Positions 45,425-56,290 of a stretch of 64,000 bases of DNA are shown here, piece by piece. Source of the DNA: Pilatotrama ljubarskyi (taxonomy: Eukaryota > Basidiomycota > Agaricomycetes > Polyporales > Polyporaceae); contig MU277702.1 of the NCBI GenBank assembly GCA_022385805.1, forward strand, positions 1-64,000. The letters run 5' to 3'. The notes under the pieces were generated by a model. It saw only the letters and a list, made by a program, of their open reading frames with translations. It was not told where the DNA came from and made no database searches. The first letter of the stretch is position 1. The number at the start of each line of letters is the position of its first letter. The position numbers were made by a program, and so were the translations under genes.

Positions 45425-47011
45425 ACTGCGTCCGTGTGCTGGGTCGGTTCCGCGAGTGTGGGGGAGGCAAAAGGTGAATCGGGGCAAATGGATGGAGAGA
45501 CGGAGATATAAGGGCCAATTGCACCCGCGCGCAATCACAGGAACGGTCGTTGGAGAAAGAGAAGACCTAACAGCTGCCGGGGACGGAGGTGTGACAAGCA
45601 GACTTTCGCTGGGGCAGGGACCGCTCTCTGATCGTCCGCTGCCCGAGATCTGAGCGCGAGTGACGCACAACGCCCGGTGATCCAGCGTCAACACACGTGA
45701 ATTTCCCAATCCAGCCATCGGCGCCTCGCATGTGAATCTGCCCGTCCAGCCACATCCATCCACTGCACATGCATGCACCCACACCCATTCTACTCCCGAC
45801 ACGTACAGCAGAGAGCCAATCAGAGACTTTTCATAAATAACACCGAGTCGTAAGCACTAGCGGCGTCCAGCGCAGATATACGCGTACCAGTAATACACGG
45901 GTGCTTCTACGTATACCCACCCGGCCGGAGGAAGCTAGCCCACTGCGACCACCCAAACTGGTGCTGCGAGAGAGAAGAAGACGATATTGCATCGCTGAAA
46001 GTGTATGGTGATGAAGGTATCAAAGCGGCGAACTGATGCAATGAAGAACCCACACGCGCTCGTAACCTTCTTCTATGTGCAGGGCTCGCGCTGGGCGTGG
46101 ATATTTGTAGAATGCGTGTAGGAGGTGAGAAGCGGACAATAGGGAATAGTAATAACACAAATGCGATGAGGTGAGGTAAATTTGAACCGACAGCGCGAAG
46201 AGGAGAGAGGGAAAAGGCGCGAGAAAAGCGTCGTGGCATCGGATGGTGGTCAGTAGTAAGGGAGCGAAGCACCATCGAAGATGCACAACATGGACGTCAC
46301 AGATCGACAGCGAAAGAGAAGAAAATGCTCAAACGGGATGTTGAAGAATATGATACAAGATGTAAGGGGGTGGCGTTCGAGTAAGCTGGCTGGCGACAGG
46401 CATAGACAAAGCGATCATGGGAGGAATGCATAATGCGGTCCGGGTCAAACGAGCGTGGAGGGCGCGACGAGTACTTGGCAGTCCGTGGGGCGTTACGTGC
46501 AAAGTCGAAGCTCGTGACAAAACGTTTCGGCGAGGCAGCGGCTGTCGCCGCCACACGCCGACCACACACGACATAGGCACCGGGCATAGCGCGCGCGTCC
46601 GTCATGGCTAAGACTTGGTGGTAGGCGGAGGGAGGGAAACTTCGAACCGAGAGCGGAGAAAGCAGTTGAATGACAAACATAACGATGACATGCCAAGGCG
46701 ACGGACAGGACGTGTAGGCAGTGGACGGGGCGATGATAGTGATAATAATCAAACACGTGTGGGGGTTGATGCTGAGATGCAGACGAGGCGAAGTGAAATG
46801 AGAATGGGAGATGGGACCAGAAATCGAGCTAGATCGTGACGGCGGCGTAGCGTGCGCGAGTGCGAGGAAGGTGGGCATGGACAGAGGCGATTACGACCGA
46901 ACAGGCCGGCGAATGTTGGGCAGGAAGGACGCGATGATGCGGGCGAGCGGCGGCATACGGCATAGGCATATGCATACGGAAGCATAAGACGCGAGGCGAG
47001 GAACCGGTCAA
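45425..47011. other. Intergenic region upstream of the b5-acyl-CoA dehydrogenase gene
   Basis: About 1.6 kb holding the dehydrogenase promoter (left) and the cyclin B 3' UTR (right). Minus-strand open frames at 46297-46878 are low-complexity Ser/Pro-rich with no family resemblance. No gene was called. Confidence 0.5.
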
Positions 47012-49384
47012 TTACTCGACCGTCATCTCCTCCCCAACGGTCTCATGTAGGTGCAGCTGTGCCCAGTCGATCGCGTAGAGTGACGCCTTCAAGAACTTCT
47101 TCGTCGCGTACTTCTTGCAGACGTGTTGCTGCGAGAAGTCCTCCTCGGTGAGCTTCTCGACCAGCAGCTTGTGGCCCGGAAGGAGGTGCTCTTCCGTAAA
47201 TCCGGAGTAGTAAACGAACGCCTCGTTCTGTAAGTGGAAAGTAAAGCGGAATCAGTCAAGATGTCAACTTCCATCATCACGTGCCCCAATCATGCGTCGA
47301 ATGTGGCAGACGAAAGCGTGGCGGCAGCGTGTCCTCCGCATTTCGCGCAGTATTTGTAGGAGATGAAAAGAGACGGAAAAGCCACATACCCAGTCGCCCC
47401 CCAACATCTTTCTCGCCGTGTACATGCCAATCGCTGCGACAAGACTCGGCTTGACGCGCAAGAAGCGGTGGTCCAAGAGCGTCACCTCCGTCAGGAACTT
47501 GCTGAGCGTACGCGTCTGGATGTCGTAGTCGTCCGCTTTGCTGATCCGGCGCATCCAGCTGTACGGCGAGCAATAGTGGCTGATCTTGAAGTCGAGCGTC
47601 TGGAGCATGATCCGCTCGCCCTTCAAGATCTCCTCCTTGGTGTAGCCCCGCTCCGTCATGAAGACAAACTCTTCAACGGACGGGGCGAGGATCTCCTCAT
47701 ACTTCGCCGCGATGAACATCGCCGTAACACCGACAAGCTGCAGCTTCATAAGCGAGACGACGCGCTTGGTGAGGAAGCGGTCGACGATGTTGACAGCAAT
47801 CCAGAGAGTCTCAGGCAGCATGTGGTAACGCAAGTGTACCTGAAGGAGCCAGTCGACCAGGGTTTGCCGCATAGACCAGGTGATCTCCGTCTGGCCGTCA
47901 ATGTAGTCGGCGCTAGGCATGACATCCTCCTGCATTCACGTCAGTAGCATTCCAAATGATAGGCAGGCCGTCCACGTACCTCAAGCTCCTGCATGTACTC
48001 AAAGATGTCGTCCGCATACTCTGATACCATCGTCATGTCGAACTCGTCGACCTCGTCCCGGAAGTGCTCCTTGATGTCCTCGATCTCGCGCCTGTACCGC
48101 TGGGCACGCTCGGTCGAGACATCGGGCCATATCCTGGGTCGCTTCGCGAGAGGCTCCTCGTACTCGCTCACTTCACCTTCATCCGCTTCACCGTGGAGCA
48201 GATCCTCCTCACGATCACTGAGCTCAGTGAGCTCCGCTTCCTCCGCGGCGTACTGATCAACGATATCGGAGGTGGCAGGATGTTCCTCGACATCCATCTC
48301 ATCTTCGTGAGCGACGTTGATTTCAGGGATGGCGACATGGGTGGGAGGATCTTGAGGAACAGGGATGCGACGGGCGGATGGAAGGGGAATCTGCGGTCTG
48401 TGAACGCGAAGGGATCCTATGCGAGACTGTGCTTGTGAAGGTGCGACGGCAGCGGGGACCTTGCCAGGACCGAGAGGTACGCGTTGAGGGCCTGTCGCTG
48501 CAGCAAGGGATGCAGAACGACTGCGTTTGAGGCCGGTCTCGACGGTCTCCTTCTCCTTGCCGGATAGTTTGTTGTTGCCGTCCTATCCGGGGGAGCACAT
48601 ATGGTAAGCATTTTCGTTCAACTGAGGCCTCGAGCCGCAAAGGGAGAAGGACTACACAGCCTGTGGACGTTATAGCGCAGCAGAAGACCGCTGCGAGCGG
48701 TTGACGCGAACAGTCACGAGGCACGCGAGCTGTTGTTACAGGTGCGTCATCGAGCACAAGAAAGCACGACAGGTCTGCGCGCGATGTTCGGATTGCTGAA
48801 CGATTGCCCAAGAAGAGCCTGGCAGATGCTCCGCGCTGAACAGTGCATATGACGAAAGTGGCAAAAGTCGCGATCACGCGCAAGGCGGGCGCAGTGCGCC
48901 GACGCGACTTGGCGCCCAACGTCGCGTCTTGCACAAACCGCGGAAGCGCCCGGCCTCGTACTCGTCATCGAGGGTATCAGGAGCAGGAGAGAAATGCGAC
49001 GAGGTAGTCACGCTGCGGACATGCATCACCGGAATATCAAGAAGGGAGCAGAGGCCGAACGAGGGTGACCCAATATACGAAGACAAGGACAGACGAACCT
49101 TGCCAGTACGGTTGACGGCCGTGGTGGTCACCTCCGTGAGGACCGGGCGTTGGAGACCGTTCTTGATAGTGTGTCCTGCGGGAAGACGGGACGCTGCTGG
49201 GAGCGCGATGCCGGAGGCCTGACGGGTGTGTCTGCCCACCGCGTTCTCATCGGCATTCTTGGGACGTTGAGGGCCTGTTCGGTTTCGCATGGAAAGCTAG
49301 ATGGTCGGACACAGCAGCGGTGAGTCCTCCTGTACACAAGAGAGTGAGTTCTGCGTGGCAACGTACACGCATGTTGCTGGCCAT
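47012..49384 (-). CDS. B-type mitotic cyclin
   Basis: Exons: 49384-49367, 49296-49099, 48582-47980, 47929-47390, 47227-47012, giving 524 aa. The cyclin box begins ITWSMRQTLVDWLLQVHLRY (like MRxxLVDW) and continues ETLWIAVNIVDRFLTKR, LQLVGVTAMFIAAKYEEILA and TLDFKISHYCSPYSWMRRIS, with the C-terminal cyclin fold KPSLVAAIGMYTARKMLGGD. A destruction-box-like motif RPVLTEV lies at residues 56-62, as expected for a cyclin degraded by the anaphase-promoting complex. The partner would be Cdk1 at G2/M. The intron between exons 2 and 3 (516 nt, donor GTTCGT) is far longer than others in this window, and a missed exon there is possible. Confidence 0.92.
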
Positions 49385-50295
49385 CTTGTGTGAAGATATA
49401 TATCTACGTTGAAGAGTAGCTGTGAAGTGTGTCGAAGAGTCGGGCGACAGCGACGGAGATTGGGTCGGGGCAAAGGAGAAGGAAGAAGAAAGCCGCAAGG
49501 AAGGAGCCCCGACGCGCTGAGTGGGATGGGGGGAAGGAAGAGGCTGTCGCAAGAGACTGGAGGTGTCAGCCTGGTTCAAGGCAACGACAAGACCGTTCGT
49601 TTCGCGATTTCAACCTCGACGGTGTCGCGCTTACACGTGACCGCCAAAGCCACCCAAATAACGCGCTGCAGCGCCCGCACACCGTGGGCGCTCGCGCTTT
49701 GTTTCCTCTTTGCGACCTTCGGCGTGTACACCATCATTCCTTGATGCCCAATCACGTATATGCATCAATGATAAATTCCTCCAAACGTCCATACTACGTC
49801 TTTGCGGTGTGCATTATGGAATGCAGACATGTACAGAAGGTGTGCAAGACAAGTACTATGAACCACGGGCTTGCGTCGGCTCTCGCAAACCGCCAAACAA
49901 GGCGACCCCGCGCGCTGGCGGGCGCCGACGCGACGAAACATTCCCGCCTGGACATGGAGCGTGCACTTGGCAGCTTGTCTCCGCCACGGGTCTCGGCTTC
50001 CGACTCCCGAGTGGCATGACAAGTCGCGGGATGATGGCAGAACGACGGCGCAATGCTTCACAGGCGGCGACGCGCTAGCCTGCGCTTCGCTCAATCTGAG
50101 TCCCGGTATGCGGTGGCGCAGCCATCAAGATCACGTACGCGGGCGTCCCTGGACGTTGACCGACGGCCGTGAGTCTACCAAGTCATACACCGTTGAGTGG
50201 TATATATGCGCTCACCGATACACCAGATTGGCAGGCAATCCCGCACAACGTCGTGACAACGCTTCGTACTATCAGTATCCCAGGATACTGCAGGG
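49385..50295. promoter_or_regulatory. Region upstream of cyclin B
   Basis: About 0.9 kb between the cyclin B start and the stop of the FHA/G-patch gene. It should contain the cyclin promoter. No coding sequence was recognised. Confidence 0.5.
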
Positions 50296-51567
50296 TCATG
50301 AGACGATGTCGACATTTCGGAGCTCCGCCCATCGCCGCTTCTTGCCAGCATCCTTCCAATCTCCATTTTGGGCTGCAGGCGCAGAACTCGTAGCTCGGAC
50401 CGTTGCACCGAGTCCAGCTCTACCGATAGTAGCCGGAGGATCGAGCGGGGCAACAAGACCACCATTCTCCCCGGCCGAGTCACCGAGCGCTGACCCGGGC
50501 TGCCAGCCCTGCTTCAGGAGCAACCGATGGCCAATGTTGCTCGATGGCAGCGGCGCTGGAGGCGTCGAGACGGGCATGGGAGGCGTAGGCGTCGCCGACG
50601 CTGAAATGGACGGACAGGGGCGTTGGGAACGGTTAATATTGGGGGTCGTCACTGGAGAATGGTCAGGGTACAGGGCGCGCCTTCGCGCACTTCTGTCAAC
50701 GTACTGCGACGCTCGAGAACTTGAGGTAGTCCCTGACGTCGGACGCGGGGTGGAAAGCAAGCTCCGTTTCAACATCGCCAGCGCTCTCTTCGGATCCCGG
50801 GGTAACGCTACATCCGAGGTACCAGCTCCAGAGGCAGAGTCGAGCTTCCGTTTCTTGCTAACGGCGGAGGTAGAGCCGGACGGGAAGAGAGGTATCTCTT
50901 CGTCGGCCTGGGGAGAGCACTCAGTGCAGGGAACTCCATCCTCATGAATATGCACAACGAAGGTCGTCCCTCCGACCGTCAAGTGGTCCAAATGGTGCAA
51001 GGTCCGGGGCATGCTGGCAACTCTCGGAGCAGAGAGCCGGAGCCCCCTCGCATCTGCAACTGCGCTGGAGGTGCTGGCTGTGGAGGTGCCGGGAGCAGAA
51101 TCGGAGGCAGAAGAGACAGGCTGGATAAACGTGCCGTGCTTCGAACCCATATCGACGATTGACCACCACGAACGTTCCTGGTCCCAGTAGATGGTCGCGT
51201 GCAGCTTCGAGACCTCCAACTCCTTCAGACGTATCTTCGGTGTGTCTGAGCCTGGAGGCGTGGGGTCGCGGCCGATTTGGATCTCCGAATAGCCGTCAAG
51301 CAAGGCGAGCACTTTGGGTTTGCGTAGAACAGTGCTACGCTGGACGAGAAGGCGCAAAGAGGAGATCGGCGAAGACGAACTTGTGGGGAGGGGAGTGTGT
51401 GGTGCAGCAACGAATGGCAGGTCCGAGGGCGGCTCTGTATCTCCCGGCCATTCCAGGGCAGGCGAGTAGGTGGTACCTGTGAGGTCCGGTTGGCCAGATG
51501 CAAGAGAAAAAACGCCCCGGCGGAGCTGAGAAGAAGCCGGATATTCTGTTATTTCTCCCTCTTCCAT
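50296..51567 (-). CDS. FHA and G-patch domain protein (AGGF1-like)
   Basis: Single exon, 423 aa, from the ATG MEEGEITEY. An FHA domain at about residues 90-220 shows EIQIGRDPTPPGSDTPKIRL, VSKLHATIYWD, WWSIVDMGSKHGTFIQP and LHHLDHLTVGGTTFVVH (Gly-Arg, Ser-x-x-His and Gly-Thr-Phe motifs). A G-patch lies near the C-terminus (GHRLLLKQGWQPGSALG, GLVAPL, GRAGLGA). The combination matches animal AGGF1 and its fungal relatives. FHA domains bind phosphothreonine and G-patches activate DEAH helicases, so a role in RNA processing or damage signalling is inferred. It is divergent to the XLF gene across 379 bp. Confidence 0.88.
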   Translation of the reverse strand: MEEGEITEYPASSQLRRGVFSLASGQPDLTGTTYSPALEWPGDTEPPSDLPFVAAPHTPLPTSSSSPISSLRLLVQRSTVLRKPKVLALLDGYSEIQIGRDPTPPGSDTPKIRLKELEVSKLHATIYWDQERSWWSIVDMGSKHGTFIQPVSSASDSAPGTSTASTSSAVADARGLRLSAPRVASMPRTLHHLDHLTVGGTTFVVHIHEDGVPCTECSPQADEEIPLFPSGSTSAVSKKRKLDSASGAGTSDVALPRDPKRALAMLKRSLLSTPRPTSGTTSSSRASQYVDRSARRRALYPDHSPVTTPNINRSQRPCPSISASATPTPPMPVSTPPAPLPSSNIGHRLLLKQGWQPGSALGDSAGENGGLVAPLDPPATIGRAGLGATVRATSSAPAAQNGDWKDAGKKRRWAELRNVDIVS

Positions 51568-51946
51568 CCTGGTTAGGTGGCTTCGAGAGGTAAGCGCGAG
51601 CAAACGAGGGAGGGAGGCGAGTGGACGATCGAGGGTCTAGAGCGGGAGAAGCGCCCACGAGGATCTACTCACCCCAATCTGGGAAAATCTCCCACGCTGC
51701 GAGTGGTGGACAAGTGGTTCGCGCCGCGTGGCGGTGGCGACCCTGACTTTCAACAAGTTCGGCCACAGCGTTCGACGACTATTGCGTTGGGATTTGCTGT
51801 AACACATATTGACCACGGTAGCGGATACGGCAGTACCGCAGATAACCTCCGTAAGCAAGGAGAGCCATCCTAAACCCCATTTGCATCGCACTATTCGTTT
51901 CGCCCGTCGGAAGTCGCAGTACTGATCGAAAACAGAACCGGTTCGC
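51568..51946. promoter_or_regulatory. Shared divergent promoter, FHA/G-patch gene and XLF gene
   Basis: 379 bp between the two start codons. Purine-rich sequence (GAGGGAGGGAGGCGAG) occurs near 51607. No other gene was recognised. Confidence 0.5.
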
Positions 51947-53588
51947 ATGGAGTATTTGTCCGAGGTAAGCAGCAGCATGGCTCGAAGTCGTGTCAGCCTG
52001 GACCTCATGATCACCATCAAACTGGCTCCAGGAGCACGCCAAACTTCTTCTAGTAAAGGAGTGGCTCGTAAAGGTCGATAACGACACTTCTATCCCATAC
52101 CTCTTCGTCCGTGGCACTTCTCTTGTCCTCTAGCCCGCCGAACTAACAACTCGCTATGCATTATGGGGAACGCCAATAGAAGTTCTATGCGTCCACCGTT
52201 GACTTGAAGTGCCACATATTGATAACGGAGACAAAGAACGTCTGGGGAGAAGGTGCCCGTGCTCGCTCATGATGCTGCTCGTCCCGTAATGGTCATGCTG
52301 ACATCCTCGATTTGTAGTCTTATCAAGTAATCAGATTGCTAGGCGCTGGCGGGACTGCAACCCTCAACACCATGCCGAGTTATCGTCCCAGGATGAAGAG
52401 GAGTCCTGGAGGGCAAATTGTCTCGAGTATCTGACCACAATACATTCCCTCGGCGGCATAGCCGATCTAGCGTTCGAAGTGGTCAAGTCGAACTACTCGG
52501 TGCAATCCTCCCTAACCCGATGCCTGTGTTCCTACTCACGTGGTGTGTATAGGACCTTGCATTCGAGCTCAGAAACGACACGTTCCGGTGGCGTTGGGAG
52601 ACATTCAATGTCGGACCCAAGATGTCAGCAGACATCCTTTCCGAGCATCTCATCATGCCGTTGATCAGCGCAACACACCTTTCTTTCTTTTCGGCGGATC
52701 CTGTAAGCGGCCTCTCGGCGGCTGACGTTGAGAAGGTAGTCCCTTATCCCACGTCCTTGCCGAGTCATCCGCTCAATTGAGCCTCGCTCCCGCAGTCGGC
52801 AGACAGAGTCGGGAGAATTGCTCGTCGTGCCGTGGACAACCACGTCCGGAATACGCTATCCAAGCCGCTCATCGCTACAACGCTGCGGCGTATGGGTGCA
52901 CTTCTCAACTTCGTGCCGGATCCCCGTACGCGGCCCTCGTCCCTGCCCCCATGATGCGTCACGCTGAAGCCAAACGCAGCCAGGATAGTCGCAGATGTAG
53001 ATGCTCCGGACCTCACGCCGCCTTCCCCGCCGGCACCTTCGCGAGCCGCGCCCGAGCCTCCGTTACGTCGGCCTGCTTCTCCTTCTTCCAAACTCCAAAA
53101 TATCTTAGCAGTAGGTCTGCGCCACACCTACCCCACTCTGCATGCTCAGCGAGCGATTCCAGAAAGGAGGCGACCGGAAGAAGGCCCCAGCAGCCCGGGC
53201 ACCTCCCCAGCCTCCGCAAGACGATGACTCTGTCACCGAGGAAGAACCGGACGATGAGGAATCCTTTGTACCCAGGTACAAGGGTAGGAAAGTCGCCAAG
53301 GATCACCGCAGGACAAAGGAAAGGTCGAGCAGTCCTGCGCGATCAGTACCTTCGAAACGCGTTACTCCGGATCACCCCACAAGTCCGCCGTCTCGTGAGG
53401 GCCCCAATCATTCAGACCGTGGATCACCTTCACCCCCGGCGCGGCCGAGAACGAAACGGCGGGTAGCTGCGGAGCCTTCCAGCGACGAAGAGAGCGTGGA
53501 CGGAGAGAAGGACGGTGTAGCACAAGTGAAGAGCGGCGTAAGGCGTGGTGTGAAACAACCGATCAAAAGAGGTGGCAAGCGGTTCTGA
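51947..53588 (+). CDS. nej1: XLF/Cernunnos/Nej1-type non-homologous end-joining factor
   Basis: Exons: 51947-51964, 52032-52106, 52180-52252, 52318-52499, 52553-52735, 52796-52925, 52980-53110, 53163-53588, giving 405 aa. The N-terminal head reads MEYLSEEHAKLLLVKEWLVK, DTSIPYLFKFYASTVDLKCH, ILITETKNVWGE and IARRWRDCN. These resemble the XLF head domain of human and yeast proteins (LLxxPW..., LxSDLxxVW). FRWRWETFNVGPKMSADILS and EHLIMPLISATHLSF match the FYW...SxxLxxPLM block. The C-terminal part is Ser/Lys-rich and ends KQPIKRGGKRF, a basic tail like the Ku-binding motif of XLF. It works with Lig4-Xrcc4 in double-strand break joining. The first exon is only 18 nt. Confidence 0.85.
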
Positions 53589-56274
53589 GCCACCGTATGG
53601 GACATTCTACCGTTATAGGTCTATCTCCTACCCACGAGAAGGGCCCCCTACGTCTCACTTATCTTCATGACAGCAGGCAGGTGCCTGCACGGTGTCCCCA
53701 TCGACATCGTGTTTACGTCGTGTTCAGCAATGAGTATACCCTAGTACACGTCGAGAAGCAGAGAAGCAGCGTGAGCGCGTACTGCCTTGTGTATGGCGAA
53801 GTCTCCGGTACTCCTTCTTTCCCCTGGACGCGCGTCACTTGACCACAGGAGTTTGTCCAGCAAAGTCCGCCTTCGCCAGACCTTTCCTCTCGCGGCAGCG
53901 CTCCATTGCACATCTATGACGACCTCTACACAAGACTTGCCGGTCACAGGCAGCCGTCCTTGCCCTTGACAATGCCAGATCGATGGCTTGTGATTGTTTA
54001 TGCGGCACTTAGGTAGGCACACGTCGGCGGCGCACGGGGACAAACGACCGCTTTCAAGGAGCGGTTGTATATATATCGATCTGCTAGGTGCGATGGGGAC
54101 AGCAAAGGGAAGCAACGGCGGACGCATATACTAGGACAACATTCAGCAGAGGGCATGGACGGAATGGGAAAGGCGAAGGGCTGTAGAGGGTCGGCTACCG
54201 ACGTCTGACGCGGGCAGCAAAGGCGGCTTCCTTGCAGGCATCACAAGGTTCCTGGATCAAATTCAGAACGCGCCTCCTGTCTTGGTAAGTCTGTGGTCTC
54301 GGCATCAGCGCACATTCGGAGAGCCTGCTGGTCGGCGTGACGTACCCTGTTGCAGGAACAGGTCCGGGAATTGGGATGCATATGAGCAGCGCTGAGGGCG
54401 CATGTAGGTGAGCCGCAGTCCCATTTCTCGCCGGTGTAATACAGGGTCACGAAATGCTGCGCAATGCGTGAGCATCCCGCTCATCAACCAGTATACAATG
54501 GTCGCTGTACCGGACAGCCTCGATGCTGGTTGCCACAGCTAGCAGGCGAGAGTATCAGTCATATGAGTGCGGAGAGCGCCATGAACGGGGTGCTGACCAT
54601 TCTTCCCAACACATGACGAGATAGGAGAGGGTGACGGAGGAGTACGGGTGTCGATTGGGACGCTACGATCTCGTCTAGCTGACGGACGACAGGGGGAGAT
54701 GGCGGGTAGATAAAGCATCAAGGCAGGCCCATCTCTTTTATAGAAAGGGGAGGCAGGCGGCCCCATACTGGCAGAGCCAGACGCAAGTGGGTATACTAAA
54801 CGCCAGCAGTGCATAGCTCGTCACGAGAGAAGCGAGCATACACAGCAGCTGTGGCCGCCCATCAGCCGCGCGTTTGCGTCCTATGAAGCGCCATTATAGT
54901 GCGGAGAGATACGGTTTTCCAGATGGCGAAGGCTCGTTGACGCATAGCTGCCGGAGATGGCATCATGATAAGAGGGGTCGGAGACCGGGACAGAGCTCAC
55001 CAGTCCGGGCAAGACCACTCAAGGCCAAGGTCCGGTGACGGTTCGCGACGGCCAAGATTTGTCGCCTGACATGCTCCAATGAGCAACATACGCGACCGAA
55101 AGTGGCTCCCAATTCATAGAAAACCGTATTGATACGTACCCGGTGTTACTCCGCACAGAAGCTCAAGAATCCAGCTGCCCCGGACCTGACATATGAAGTG
55201 AATTGGAGGTTGTAGACGTGCGCGGGTATGGGACACATGGGCGCAGGCGCCGAGTTCAACGGTCGGGATGGCTCCCGCTAATCCATCGATGAGGAGGAAG
55301 GAACGTCACAATGGCATGGTGCCCACGGGGATGATCATGTTCGAAGGTCCGCCGTCCGGACTCTATGAGCGGATGCACCACGTATCGCGGATGCCGGAAC
55401 GGTCCATAAGCTGCGCAGTAGACAGTGAGAGGGACAGACGGAGCCGACCCGTCCCCAGAGAGCATCACTCGAGTGATAGCATGCCTATAAGCATGTTCAG
55501 AGGAAGATGTCCTTGGGATCTACGCGGGCGGAACAGGCGGGGCGAAGAGATAGAAGGTACCTGAGGGGCTAAAGGCTAGCCTCTGCAGAAGATGCTATTC
55601 ATTAGACTTTTGACGACTTACCAGATGGGACGTTACGGGACCTGGGCGGAGCAGGACGGAGGTCCGGAAACCGTGCTCGACAGGCAAATTCATATGTCAT
55701 GCGCGCTAAGCACTACAGGCATCCACACGGTGCGTCTGCCGAATGAAACCGTTGTGCCAGCTGCCAGGTCGTGCTCCTAAAGGGCGCAATTCTTGGACAG
55801 GTGGCCCAGTCTTCTGGATGCTTTAATGAGTGCGCTGGCAAGGGACATATACAGATTCAGAGAGCCGTCATGGGCACTGAGCTATGGACGACTCAGAGAT
55901 CGGTGATGAATATTTGAATCATTATCTAGCAATAGGAGTAAAATGTCCTTAGTAGCCAAGCGTGTGCTAATACCTATGGAACACGCTGGTCTGAATGTGA
56001 CGTTATGGCCAGGACTTCGACACCGAAGATTCTTGATCAAGCGCACAGTACTGTGCAACAGACTGATACTTACCGTAACAATCTCTGCCACAAATCCACA
56101 CTTGTATCCGGCTCGCATCTACTCCGATTAGGCGCATTAGGGAGGCTGTAGAGCCGTCTCAGTCTGCGGACGAGCATATAGGCCTTGACCGGTGGTTTAT
56201 CAGTCGGGCCTTTCAGCCGCAGCGAGTCCGTAGATCGACTCATCGAGTCGGAGGCTACTGTATGACTTGACCGT
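53589..56274. other. 2.7 kb without recognisable gene, left of the LINE
   Basis: Only short open frames are present and none resembles a family. No long direct repeats, terminal inverted repeats or tRNA-like folds were found by eye. It may be decayed repeat sequence, and its far end is the target of the retroelement insertion. Confidence 0.5.
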
Positions 56275-56290
56275 GACCGAGACTGAAGGG
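56275..56290. repeat. Left target-site duplication of the LINE (16 bp)
   Basis: GACCGAGACTGAAGGG occurs here and again exactly at 58871-58886, directly after the A-rich 3' tail. It marks the two sides of one retrotransposition event. Confidence 0.92.

Noticed and set aside
46297..46878. A 193-codon minus-strand frame
   Set aside because: It is low-complexity Ser/Pro/His-rich with no domain and no splice context. It lies in the expected 3' UTR and spacer behind cyclin B.
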